From Hevea brasiliensis (lineage: Eukaryota > Streptophyta > Magnoliopsida > Malpighiales > Euphorbiaceae): a stretch of DNA of 64,000 nucleotides. The notes below the pieces were generated by a model that was not told where the DNA came from, made no database searches, and saw only the letters and a program-made list of their open reading frames with translations. Positions 48,728-59,732 of the stretch are shown here, piece by piece (positions within the stretch are counted from its first letter, which is position 1; each line of letters opens with the position of its first letter). The DNA lies in the NCBI RefSeq assembly GCF_030052815.1, contig NC_079505.1, positions 63,361,309 to 63,425,308 of the forward strand, read 5' to 3'. Position numbers and translations under genes: made by a program.

Positions 48728-49380
48728 GGAATCGGGTGCTCTTCGTGAAGGGTCAGGATTTATTTTGAGGGAGATGGAGGGTCAAGATTTCGAAGGACAT
48801 GATCGGAGGTTCAGGAATTAAAGAGAATCAAAATGAATGGTTGAGATCACTCTTCATAATATTTGTCATTTTCTTCTTTCCATCTGACGGTCCAAATTTC
48901 CTTGTCCGGAACGATCCGAGGGCTAAGAGCGAAAGACGCTGGTATTGTCGTCTTCTCTCTTGATCTAAGGGTTCCGGGTTTGTCCTTACAAGTGGGATCA
49001 ACGGTGGAGATTGGGATGTACAGGACTGTCATGACATACCCTGGCACCTGTCAGCATTGCGGGCGATTCTTTGGCGTGTGGTGGAGATCTCGTCTGCAAC
49101 GCCTTAACTACCTCGGCTCTGATTCTGACGACGGTTATTGGAATTTGTCTTATTCTTTTTGCCTACCGATCCCTCCTCTTTCTGATCTCTTTCACATGTT
49201 CTTTTCGACCTTTTGTGCTGGTCTCCCACCTTCCGATCTACTATTCCGATCTTTTCCCTTCTTCAGGTCCGGTCTTGGTCAAAGTATTAATTGTCCCTCG
49301 ATTCCCGAAGCGTTCGCTTCGTTTTCTGTTCAGCAATAAATGCTCATTTTCCCCTATATATACTCCTGTCGACAGAGACA

Positions 49381-49422
49381 TTTCTTTCATCTGATTTTCC
49401 TCTCTTCCTTTCTTACTTTCCC
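49381..49422 (-). other. Tat-2 polypurine tract
   Basis: On the - strand a long purine-rich run (gaaagtaagaaaggaag and onward) ends at the proposed LTR start. It is the expected primer for plus-strand DNA synthesis. Confidence 0.55.
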
Positions 49423-49844
49423 TGTTCTAGCCGCTCGTGGAAGTTCGCTATAATCGTGGCTTTGATCTTTTCCGATGAACTTCTTTACTCACCGATTGAA
49501 AATTCACGATCCGGTGATCGAATGACCTTAATCGATGGTGAGAGGACCGGATTTGACCGATGTGTATTGCGGACCTTAGTTGTAGCGATCTCGAGTCGCT
49601 CAACCGAGTTCATTCGCTTCTCATCGCATTGGGTGTTCCGGCGTCTTTCCTCCACATTGGGTTCCGGCTGGTCGGTTTCGAGTGGTAACATCGGTGACGA
49701 TGTCTCTCATCTTCATGGGAGTCATAGTCACCCCATCCGAGCCGCACATCTATCCGATGCCAACAATGGCCTCTTGGTCAAACACATCTTTTGATTCACC
49801 ACAAGACTAGGCTTTGACATAGGCCTTTAGATAGGATGTTCCAC

Positions 49845-50070
49845 CGGTCTCTAGAGATCGCCCAAATGATGTAATCCTAAAATGTAATCAGATCTCTAGA
49901 GATCGCCCAAATGATGTAGTTAGACCTTTATTGTAGTCCGATCCTAGAGATCGCCCAAATGATGTATTTTATTTTTAATGCAATCCGATCTCTAGAGATC
50001 AGTAAATGATGTGATCCAATGTTAGTGTAATCCGATCCTAGAGATCGCCCAAATGATGTAATCCGATCTT
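49845..50070. repeat. Five-unit palindromic repeat upstream of the Tat-2 antisense promoter
   Basis: Core gatctctagagatcgccc then aaatgatgta, five times at about 45-60-bp spacing. One unit contains the perfect 14-bp palindrome GATCTCTAGAGATC at 49891-49904. Tat-1 has a single diverged copy near 9558. Confidence 0.88.
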
Positions 50071-50335
50071 TTGAAAATAAAGACTTTATTTTGTCGGTCA
50101 TCATCTTATTATTTTTGCATTGATTATTTTCCGATCTCTAATGTGGTTATCCGATCTGTTCTTTACGAATGACACTTAAGCGATCCTTTATTCAAAATAT
50201 TTAACTTATTATGCCGATCTCCAATTAACCGATCTCTGAACATTCGGATATTTGAGAGAAGTGTCAGAACAGCTGTCGAGTCCCACCAATCGATGCGCTG
50301 CCTAGAACCTCGTGAGTATTAAATGCTCGGACTAG

Positions 50336-50343
50336 TATAAATA
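50336..50343 (+). promoter_or_regulatory. Tat-2 antisense-ORF TATA box
   Basis: TATAAATA with upstream gagtattaaatgctc (imperfect palindrome). The first ATG is at 50498, 155 nt downstream of the box. Same arrangement as 9915-9945 in Tat-1. Confidence 0.68.
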
Positions 50344-50497
50344 GGGGTGGGAGGGTTAGCCAGTTGTTCTCTCATTCCATTTTCAATCCTCGCTCACAAC
50401 TTCAAGTTCTCTCGCTTTTCTCAAGTTCTTCCGACCGATCGGACTCGGTAAGGGCTTTGATCCTCTTTTTAATTTAAATTCTTTGTTTCTTTTGAAA

Positions 50498-52397
50498 ATG
50501 AACGGTGCCGAAGGTCAGAGAGCGGCGAGCCCTCCTTCGATTCAGTTCTCGTGGTCATCGTCTGAAGAAGAGGCAGTCGGGCCAAGCATTCAACAAGAAC
50601 CTCCCAGGGCCTCCGTTCCAACTCGGGGCGGTCATACCATCGAGGCTCGCACCTTCTTCAAGGAGAGAGACCCTTCCTATAGACGAGCTTCGTCGGTTCT
50701 TCGAGAATCCGATCCGCAATCGTTTGTTCAAGAATACAATATTTGTCTGATTCATATGAGCTGATCAAGTGCCATGGCGATCTTCGTGTCGATCACTCTT
50801 TTGAAGAGAATGACATGGTCATGGTGTACGAGGAACGATTAAAGGCCGGTCCGAGGTTCCTCTAGCCGATTTATATAATGAGGTCCTAAAACTTCACCGA
50901 TCATACATTGTTCAAATTCACCCCAACTCGTGGCGGATCTTGGTAGCTTTCCGAGGTATATGCCGAGCTAAGGGAATCAGACCTACGGCTAAGGTGTTCG
51001 TCGAGCTGCATGCACTAACTCGCCAAAGGATGACGAACATCGGTTCTTTCAGTAAGCCTCATTGCGGACTCTTTTCCGATCCGCCTCATCCCTTAAGAAT
51101 TGGAAGAACCGATTCTTCATTCCGAGGAGTAAAGATCCGAGCCGCTTTGAGGACTTTCCTCGTAGCTGGTGGTACCAGGCCCTCGCTCAAGCACATTACC
51201 CCGAGTCAAGAGGAAAGCTTAATAGTGATGGAGTGAAAAGTCGCCGCCACTCTAAAATATTCTGTCCAAATGCGGTGATCGCGAATCGCACCATTGGACC
51301 ATGCAACTGATCACCGGCCAAGATCGCGAACTTCCGCTCTCTGACCTCGGCATTGGTATTTTCTATATCTCAGTTCTCAGGACCTTAGCGATCTCACTAA
51401 CCTCTTTTCTGTGCAGGTATGGCGGGTGGTGAAGGTTCTAGGAAACGGAAGAAGGAAAGAGAGATCTCCCGGAAGATAAAGGAGATGAAGCGTTCGGAAC
51501 GTCTTCAAACACCCGGTCACGAACCTGGGGAGATACAAAGAGACCCACCTCAACCTTCGGGTCCGCCGACCACTGAAGGCCGCGATCTCCTCCTAGATCG
51601 GAAGAGCAGCCCCCGCCTCTCTCAGTTATTCCAAGCACGGAAAGGGAGCCTACTCAAGCTTCTGGGAGGACCTCTTCTCGTGGCGCTCAAATACTGATCG
51701 ACTGCTTGAAGAATAACCGGACTGTTAGGGAGAACCCCGATTTTGCCAAAGTCCTGGGATCTACCATCTTCTTTCAGGAGGATCGGGACAGGCTATCCCG
51801 GAGTGGTCTCGATGATATCTTGACTCGAACCATGAGCTTGAATGTGGAGTGTCTGGTGAACCAGACCATGGTTCGGGAAAAGATTCAACGTCTGGGTAAG
51901 GAGGTCGGGAAGAAAAATCAGGAATTGGCTTCCCTCCGATCCCAACTCTCATCCGCTCGGGATTATATATCTCAAGTCGAGGGACGGGCGAAGTACCATG
52001 AAGACCACCGGCCGAAAAGTCTCGTGACTGGCCGAAAGAGAACGGGCTCTCGGAGAAGTCCAGCACTTCGTGCCAACGGCGCCGTGTCGCTCAACTTATA
52101 GAGGAGCTTAACGCGAAGGATAAGGAGCTTACAGAGAAAGACAAAGAGCTTAGGGAAAAATATGAAGAGATGGTGTCAGGAATAGCCGAAGCCTATGTGA
52201 ATGCTCATAAGGATCTCTTGGCCGAACTCCAAAAGCGCTACCCTAAAGAGGACTTCTCCTGGATGGATGACCTGGCTCCCGAGGGCGACGGCGAAGATAG
52301 TGAGGAGGAAGCCGAAGGTGAGGGAGAGAGGGAGAGTGATCCAAATGTAGATCAGTGGGGTGATCCCCACCGAATAACTTGTCTGATTATGACATGA
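50498..52397 (+). pseudogene. Tat-2 antisense ORF (putative gypsy-type transposon domain protein), frameshifted
   Basis: The first part (50498 to about 51300) reads MNGAEGQRAASPPSIQ, IDELRRFFENP, YELIKCHGDLRVDHSFEEND, LPLADLYNEVLKLH, NSWRILVAFRGICRAKGIRPTAKVFVELHAL and LKNWKNRFFIPRSKDP, jumping frame at least three times. This is the Transposase_28-like plant domain. The second part (from ATG 51419) is basic (GSRKRKKEREISRKIKEMKR), then IFFQEDRDRLSRSGLDDIL and a long coiled-coil-like stretch, then AYVNAHKDLLAELQKRYPKEDFSWMDDL and an acidic tail ending at 52397. A possible intron separates the parts. It lies opposite to gag-pol, as in other Tat elements. Function unknown. Confidence 0.78.
51390..51418 (+). 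promoter_or_regulatory. 3' splice-site-like sequence in the Tat-2 antisense ORF
   Basis: ctcactaac (51393-51401), a pyrimidine run and ctgtgcag ending at 51416, two bases before the second-part ATG. Conserved in Tat-1 at 11906-11928. Confidence 0.5.
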
Positions 52398-53119
52398 CAT
52401 CGAATGCCTCTTTTTTCAATGAATGATTGTGATCGGAAAATTTTATACCATTGATTGTCTTAGTATTTGATTGTATGAGCACAGCAAAACAAAAACTAAA
52501 TGTGATTATTAATCTAAGTATGAGAGATCGGAAAGCACTTTAAGCATGAGATCGGTAGGGAAGAAATGCTGAACGGAACTTGATTGAAAATTTAACTCGA
52601 ACACTTAAGATCGGAACCCTCGTTAAACCGAACCAAAACCTTAGCTCTTAATCTTCCGAAAAGGAGGTCGGCAATAAAACTGGTAGGAAAAGATCTAGTG
52701 CCAGTTCATTTTATTTATCAACAGAGATCAGGAATATACTTGACAGGTCCGGAAATTCGACAACGGGTTTGGGAGGTCGGTAAATGATTTGAGAGATCGG
52801 CGAGGCTTTAATGAATGTGAGGACTTAGCATTGATTCAATTCTTTGTGAGGAGAGATCGGAAATGTGACCGCCTATCAAAGAGGGATCGGAAACGTGATT
52901 AGCTATTCAAAGAAGAATTTTTATTGATTCTAGGGGTCGGCCAAAATATGGTGTCGACAGCTGCCCCTCTTTACATGATTTCTATTAAAGGAAAATTTTC
53001 CGTATAGGAATTATGTAAAGATTCCGACTCATATTTTGGACGATTAGGTGTTTGAAGTTAAGGAACTAAAGCACACCTAAGTTAATGACCTAGAAATAGG
53101 CAACAGAAGTTAGACCCAA
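52398..53119. other. Tat-2 spacer between antisense ORF and array
   Basis: Non-coding, with repeated GAGATCGG words. The last 160 bp carry the conserved hairpin (52969-53020). Confidence 0.7.
52969..53020. other. Conserved 52-nt hairpin beside the Tat-2 tandem array
   Basis: CTTTACAT (52969-52976) pairs with ATGTAAAG (53013-53020); nine more pairs follow inward with two G-U on the + strand, and the tip is the perfect inverted repeat GGAAAATTTTCC (52990-53001). Counterpart in Tat-1 at 13594-13650. Confidence 0.72.
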
Positions 53120-55183
53120 ATTAACTTGGATCAAAGAATCGGGGAATAAAAATTAAAGTCAACTTAGATCAAGGATCCAGAGGTTGATGACAGAAAACGT
53201 AAATTGCAGGAAATTAAAATCAACTTAGATCGAGGAACCAGAGGTTGATAGCAGAAATGTAAATTGCATGAAATTTAAAACCAGATAATGTAGATTGCAT
53301 GAAATTAAAATCAACTTAGATCAAGGAACCAGAGGTTGATAGCAGAAATGTAAATTGCAGGAAATTAAAATCAACTTAGATCAAGGAACCAGAGGTTGAT
53401 AACAGAAATGTAAATTGCATGAAATTTAAAACCAGATAATGTAGATTGCATGAAATTAAAATCAACTTAGATCAAGGAACCAGAGGTTGATAGCAGAAAT
53501 GTAAATTGCAGGAAATTAAAATCAACTTAGATCAAGGAACCAGAGGTTGATGGTGGAAATGTGAATTGCAAGAAATTAAAATCAACTTAGATCAAGGAAC
53601 CAGAGGTTGATAGCAGGAAATTAAAATTGCAGGAAATTAAAATCAACTTAGATCAAGGAACCAGAGGTTGATAGCAGGAAATTAAAATTGCTGGAAATTA
53701 AAATTGCAGGAAATTAAAATCAACTTAGATCAAGGAACCAGAGGTTGATAGCAGAAATGTAAATTGCATGAAATTTAAAACCAGATAATGTAGATTGCAT
53801 GAAATTAAAATCAGATAATGTAGATTGCATGAAATTAAAATCAACTTAGATCAAGGAACCAGAGGTTGATAGCAGAAATGTAAATTGCAGGAAATTAAAA
53901 TCAACTTAGATCAAGGAACCAGAGGTTGATGGTGGAAATGTGAATTGCAAGAAATTAAAATCAACTTAGATCAAGGAACCAGAGGTTGATAGTAGGAAAT
54001 TAAAATTGCAGGAAATTAAAATCAACTTAGATCAAGGAACCAGAGGTTGATAGCAGGAAATTAAAATTGCAGGAAATTAAAATCAACTTAGATCAAGGAA
54101 CCAGAGGTTGATAGCAGAAATGTAAATTGCATGAAATTTAAAACCAGATAATGTAGATTGCATGAAATTAAAATCAACTTAGATCAAGGAACCAGAGGTT
54201 GATAGCAGAAATGTAAATTGCAGGAAATTAAAATCAACTTAGATCAACGAACCAGAGGTTGATGGTGGAAATGTGAATTGCAAGAAATTAAAATTAACTT
54301 AGATCAAGGAACCAGAGGTTGATAGCAGAAATGTAAATTGCATGAAATTTAAAACCAGATAATGTAGATTGTATGAAATTAAAATCAACTTAGATCAAGG
54401 AACCAGAGGTTAATATCAGAAATGTAAATTGCAGGAAATTAAAATCAACTTAGATCAAGGAACCAGAGGTTGATGGTGGAAATGTGAATTGCAAGAAATT
54501 AAAATCAACTTAGATCAAGGAACCAGAGGTTGATAACAGAAATGTAAATTGCATGAAATTTAAAACCAGATAATGTAGATTGCATGAAATTAAAATCAAC
54601 TTAGATCAAGGAACCAGAGGTTGATAGCAGAAATGTAAATTGCAGGAAATTAAAATCAACTTAGATCAAGGAACCAGAGGTTGATGGTGGAAATGTGAAT
54701 TGCAAGAAATTAAAATCAACTTAGATCAAGGAACCAGAGGTTGATAGCAGGAAATTAAAATTGCTGGAAATTAAAATTGCAGGAAATTAAAATCAACTTA
54801 GATCAAGGAACCAGAGGTTGATAGCAGGAAATTAAAATTGCAGGAAATTAAAATCAACTTAGATCAAGGAACCAGAGGTTGATAGCAGGAAATTAAAATT
54901 GCAGGAAATTAAAATCAACTTAGATCAAGGAACCAGAGGTTGATAGCAGGAAATTAAAATTGCTGGAAATTAAAATCAACTTAGATCAAGGAACCAGAGG
55001 TTGATGGTGGAAATGTGAATTGCAAGAAATTAAAATCAACTTAGATCAAGGAACCAGAGGTTGATAGCAGAAATGTAAATTACATGAAATTAAAAATCAA
55101 CTTAGATCAAGGAACCAGAGGTTGATAACAGAAAATTTAAATCGCATGAAATGTAAATTGTAGGAAATTAAAATCAACTTACA
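53120..55183. repeat. Tat-2 tandem array, 60-bp unit with higher-order structure
   Basis: Unit: ATCAACTTAGATCAAGGA, ACCAGAGGTTGAT, then a spacer of several types (agcagaaatgtaaattgc, ggtggaaatgtgaattgc, agcaggaaattaaaattgc). A 40-bp extra piece with accagataatgtagattg is inserted at regular places, giving blocks of about 300 bp that repeat with near identity. Roughly 30 units. Much more uniform than the Tat-1 array. Confidence 0.95.
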
Positions 55184-55447
55184 AGGCAAGTCTAACCCTG
55201 ACACATGAAGTTCTTTCCCTGACGAAGTGTACTTAACAAGATACCGAAGGCCGACGATTAACGGAAAAGAAGTTGCAAGACTTGACCTATAACCCCATCT
55301 TCTTCAAATACCCCTCTTCTGTTCCCGATTTTCTTCTTATTCTATGGAAAGCGCCCTCGCGGGTTTTCACTTTCTTTCCGTCCATTTAACCAGAAGCGCC
55401 CTTTCGGGTTTTCACCTCTATTTTTTTTTTTTTTTTTTTTTTCTTTT
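55184..55447. other. Tat-2 region after the array
   Basis: Non-coding. Two gcgccct(cg/tt)cgggttttcac words at about 55348 and 55396 and a poly-T run at 55422-55441. Confidence 0.6.
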
Positions 55448-55834
55448 AACGGCCATTCCCTGCAAATCTCATAATAAAGTACGTGAGGTTATCAATTTTC
55501 GAATTCAAATCTTATGGCAAAAATTTAACTAATTAATAGCACATTAAACAAAGATAAATGATAGTGTTAAAAGGTGAGTAAATAGGAAAACAAAAGCAGA
55601 AGGAATAAAGTATGACTTTATTATGGCTTCAAGAGAAACATGGATAGACTTTGAAAGGGAAGGTACAAGGATAGATTTCACATAATCCTTATAGTTGGTT
55701 TTGAAGTCTTTTAACTGCCATTATTTCAGGTTCTCTGAAGCCTCCTGTTGTAACGGTCTCCATCCTTGGTTTCATACCCCCTTCCTTATTTCTCCGTTTT
55801 GGTCCTTGGGATGCCCTTTCGGGTTTTCACCCCA

Positions 55835-55869
<35 letters not shown>

Positions 55870-56278
55870 GGCCATTCCCTGCAAATCTCATAATAAAGTA
55901 CGTGAGGTTATCAATTTTCGAATTCAAATCTTATGGCAAAAATTTAACTAATTAATAGCACATTAAACAAAGATAAAGGATAGTATTAAAAGGTGAGTAA
56001 ATAGGAAAACAAAAGCAGAAGGAATAAAGTATGACTTTATTATGGCTTCAAGAGAAACATGGATAGACTTTGAAAGGGAAGGTACAAGGATAGATTTCAC
56101 ATAATCCTTATAGTTGGTTTTGAAGTCTTTTAACTGCCATTATTTCAGGTTCTCTGAAGCCTCCTGTCGTAACGGTCTCCATCCTTGGTTTCATACCCCC
56201 TTCCTTATTTCTCCGTTTTGGTCCTTGGGATGCCCTTTCGGGTTTTCACCCCAAGTTTTTTTTTTTTTTTTTTTTTTT
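55448..56278. repeat. Tandem duplication of 419 bp in Tat-2
   Basis: Two nearly identical units start at 55448 and 55867 with taacggccattccctgc and end in gccctttcgggttttcacc plus poly-T. By eye about three differences plus poly-T length. Tat-1 has a single, diverged copy (about 15450-16000). Frames inside (55766-55951 and similar) are by chance. Confidence 0.92.
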
Positions 56279-56311
56279 GGACGCCCTTTCGGGTTTTCAT
56301 CCTTCACTCGT

Positions 56312-57166
56312 TTATGCATAATACCTCTTGACAGTGTCGGCATTCACAGGTCTCTGAAACTCTTCGCCGTCCATTTGGGTCAAGATCAAGGCTCCTCCGG
56401 AAAATGCCCTTTTAACCACATAGGGTCCCTCGTATGTTGGTGACCATTTGCCCCGTGGATCGTTTTGGTTCGACAGCACTTTCTTCAGAACTAAGTCCCC
56501 GGGTTGGAATTCGCGTGGGCGAACGCTTTTATCAAATGCCCTAGCCATTCTCCTCTGATATAATTGCCCATGACATGCTGCTGCTAACCTTTTCTCATCA
56601 AGCAAGTTTAACTGATCCAACCTTGACTGAATCCATTCTGACTCATCAATTCCTGACTCCTTCAGGATTCTTAGGGAAGGGATTTCAACTTCAATGGGCA
56701 ATACTGCCTCCATACCATAGACCAGCGAGTATGGAGTTGCCCCGGTCGAAGTCCTCACGGAAGTCCGGTATGCGTGAAGAGCGTAAGGGAGCATATCATG
56801 CCAATCCCTATATGTGACCGTCATTTTCCGGATTATCCTCTTTAAATTTTTGTTTGCAGCTTCCACTGCTCCATTCATCTGGGGACGGTACGGGGAGGAA
56901 TTGAGATGCCGGATTTTATATTGATCACATACTTCTTGAATCTTTGGACCATTCAAGTTCTTGGCATTATCAGTGACAATTTCATTCGGGAGACCATGCC
57001 GGCAGATGATGTTGCTTTTGAAGAATTTAAGGAACGTGTTCTGCGTGATGTGAGCATACGACGTTGCTTCGACCCATTTGGAGAAATAGTCGATGGCCAC
57101 TAGGATGAATCTGTGCCCATTGGATGCCTTAGGATTGATAGGACCGATCACATCGATGCCCCACAT
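56312..57166 (-). pseudogene. Tat-2 integrase core and C-terminal domain
   Basis: A 284-codon frame on the - strand. Catalytic residues are Asp5 (MWGIDVIG), Asp66 (VTDNAKN) and Glu102 (GAVEAANKN), with 35 residues between the last two, the D,D35E spacing. The C-terminal part has the GPY/F-type motif (GKWSPTYEGPYVVKR) and ends VNADTVKRYYA. It would join element cDNA to host DNA in the nucleus. No chromodomain is seen, in line with Tat elements. The frame is cut off from the zinc domain by small deletions at 57252-57293, so it cannot be made as part of this polyprotein. The first methionine here is internal, not a true start. Confidence 0.93.
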
Positions 57167-57268
57167 TGCGAAAGGCCATGGTGAGACGAGGTTGAACAGT
57201 TTATGAGGTGGGCCGTTTATCGGATCGGCATAGATCTGACACTTATGGCACTTAGGAAATACTCGATG

Positions 57269-59732
57269 CTATCCTCTCCATTGTGGTCCAAAATACCCAC
57301 GTCGCATGATTTGCTTAGCCATCATGTGTCCATTGGCATGGGTCGCACAATTTCCCTCATGTGTCTCAAAGAGGATTCTCTTTGCTTCTTTTGCATCTAC
57401 ACATCTCAGTAATTCGCCGTTGGAGCTCCTCTTGTATAGGGTTTCTCCACTGGGGAAGTATCCCAATGCTAATCTCCGAATCATCTTCTTTTCATTTTTG
57501 GTTGCCCCTGAGGGGAATTCTCTGGTTCTACAGTAGACCAGGATGTCATGATACCAAGGCTTTCCATCGGGTTCTTCTTCAATCGTGAAGCAGTAGGCTG
57601 GTTCATCCCTTGCTTTAACCCTCAATGCTTGAGTTGTCTGCCCTTCTTCCATTTGGGCCATAACGGCTAGAGTAGCTAAAGCATCAGCAAATTGATTCTT
57701 GTCTCTGCTAAGATGAGTGAAAGAGATTTCTTCGAATTCCCTAATCAGCTCCAGTAAGTACTTCTGATATGGGATCAACTTGGGATCTTTGGTTTGCCAT
57801 TCTCCCTTGACTTGATAAATTATCAGAGCCGAGTCTCCGTACACCTCCAGCTTTCTGATTTTCATCTCGATAGCAGCTTGTAGACCCATTACACAAGCTT
57901 CATACTCTGCGACATTGTTGGTACAGTCAAACCTCAACTTGACAGCTATCGGGAAGTGTTTTCCGTCCGGGGATATCAGTACAGCTCCGATTCCGTTTCC
58001 GGATAAATTGACTGCTCCATCAAAATACATTTCCCATACATCGGCGGGCCTCTCCTCTTCGCCGTCTACTTCATTAATATGCTCATCAGGGAACTCAAAA
58101 TCCAGAGCTTCATAATCCTGGATAGGATTTTCTGCTAGGAGGTCAGCAATTACGCTGCCTTTCACCGCTTTCCGGGTCATGTAGACTATGTCGTACTGGG
58201 AGAGTATAACCTGCCACTTGGCTATCCTTCCTGGCACGAATGGGCTCTCGAATACATATCTAATAGGATCCATCCTGGAGATGAGCCATGTCTTGTGATT
58301 CAACAGGTAGTGCTTGAGGCGATTTGCTGTCCAGGCTAACGCGCAGCAAGTCTTTTCTAAGGAAGAATACCTTGACTCACAATCGTTGAATTTCTTGCTT
58401 AGGTAATAAATGGCCCTCTCTCTTCGGCCGGTATCATCATGTTGTCCCAAAACACATCCCATTGAATTCTGCTGAACTGCCATGTACAGTATCAAAGGCC
58501 TGCCCGCCACAGGTGGAACCAATACCGGTGGATTTGACAGATACTGCTTGATTTTCTCAAAAGCCTCTTGACAAACTGAATCCCACTGAGTAGAGTTGTT
58601 TTTCCGGAGTAATCTGAAAATAGGCTCAGCTTTGGCAGTGAGATTAGAAATAAACCTCGAAATGTAGTTCAGCTTTCCCAGAAAACTGCGCACCTCCCTT
58701 TCTGTTTTTGGGGATGGCATTTCTTGAATAGCTCGAACCTTGTCTGGATCTACTTCTATCCCTTTCTCGCTTACTATGAATCCCAACAACTTTCCCGATT
58801 TAGCTCCGAATATGCATTTAGCAGGGTTCAGCTTCAAGTGGTACTTCCTGAGCCTTTCGAATACCCTCCTCATCACCTGAACGTGGCTCTCTTCTCCCCT
58901 GGATTTAATGATCATATCATCCACGTACACCTCCACTTCTTTATGCATCATGTCATGGAATAATGTGACCATTGCGCGCTGGTAAGTAGCCCCTGCATTT
59001 TTCAACCCGAAGGGCATGACCCGATAGCAGAATACTCCCCATTGAGTGGTGAAAGCAGTTTTATCCTTGTCTTCTTCGTCCATTGGGATCTGATTGTACC
59101 CTGATGCCCCATCAATACAGGAACACCTGCCCAATCCCGCAGCATTGTCAACTAACACATCAATGTGGGGGAGAGGGAAATCATCTTTCAAGCTAGCTTT
59201 ATTAAGGTCCCTGTAGTCAACGCACACTCTGACTCTCCCGTCCTTCTTCATTACCGGAACGACGTTAGCCACCCATTGGGGATATTTGACCACTTCCAAG
59301 AATCCGGCGTCATACTGTTTCTTGACTTCATCCCGAACCTTGAGCAGAGTGTCGGGATTCATTCTCCTTAGTTTCTGCTTCACCGGAATTGTTCCTGGGA
59401 TTAAGGGAATTTTGTGCGTCACTATCTGAGGGTCCAAACCCACCATATCATCATAGCTCCAGGAAAACACGTCGAGGAATTCCTTAAGCAGACAGATCAT
59501 ATCTCCCAATTCCTCACTCTCCACTACCTTAAGTTCCCTTTTTACTTCCTCCGTGCCTAAGTTTATTGTGCGCTTGCTTTCACAAGGCATGAGGAGGGTT
59601 CATCTTTTCATCGTCTTCTTCTGTAAGGTCTTCCTCGTAATCACTTGAAGTAATGGCGTTATGGGGATTTCAAAATTAACTGCAGGATTTTACGAGTCTA
59701 TTGGATTATTAGGTGTTAATTGATGTATGGTC
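57269..59732 (-). pseudogene. Tat-2 RT, first RNase H, second RNase H and integrase zinc domain
   Basis: A 773-codon frame runs 59590-57269; the exon should begin at 59732 after the intron, with two small shifts and a stop before 59590. By residue of the long frame: RT about 60-270 with Asp160 (CIDGASGY) and YVDD 222-225; thumb with FLGKLNYISRF; first RNase H about 365-490, where the usual catalytic DAS is missing (LYMAVQQNSMG); second RNase H about 518-645 with D524, E562, D586 and D636 all kept; zinc domain start HEGNCATHANGH near 744-755. A dead first and live second RNase H is the Tat pattern. The frame ends in a shift at the zinc domain. Confidence 0.94.

Larger units (their letters stand above)
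46898..49380 (-). repeat. Tat-2 3' LTR
   Basis: On + it runs from TGTCGCAATAG at 46898 to CAGAGACA at 49380, i.e. TGTC...GACA, a short inverted terminal repeat as expected. The right edge is inferred from the adjacent polypurine tract and is less certain than the left. The TATA box is on the - strand at 48720-48727. A seven-unit repeat (47259-47655) and many CCGATCT words are present. Overlapping short frames on both strands (48009-48277, 48863-49394) look accidental. Confidence 0.72.

Noticed and set aside
48863..49394. Overlapping + strand frames of 107-167 codons with leucine-rich or membrane-like sequence
   Set aside because: They lie in the U3 part of the Tat-2 LTR and overlap each other in different frames; nothing comparable stays open in the Tat-1 LTR. 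Chance frames in C- and T-rich sequence.
53120..55183. Possible CRISPR-like array
   Set aside because: Units follow one another without unique spacers, the context is a plant retrotransposon, and the same array type occurs in Tat-1.
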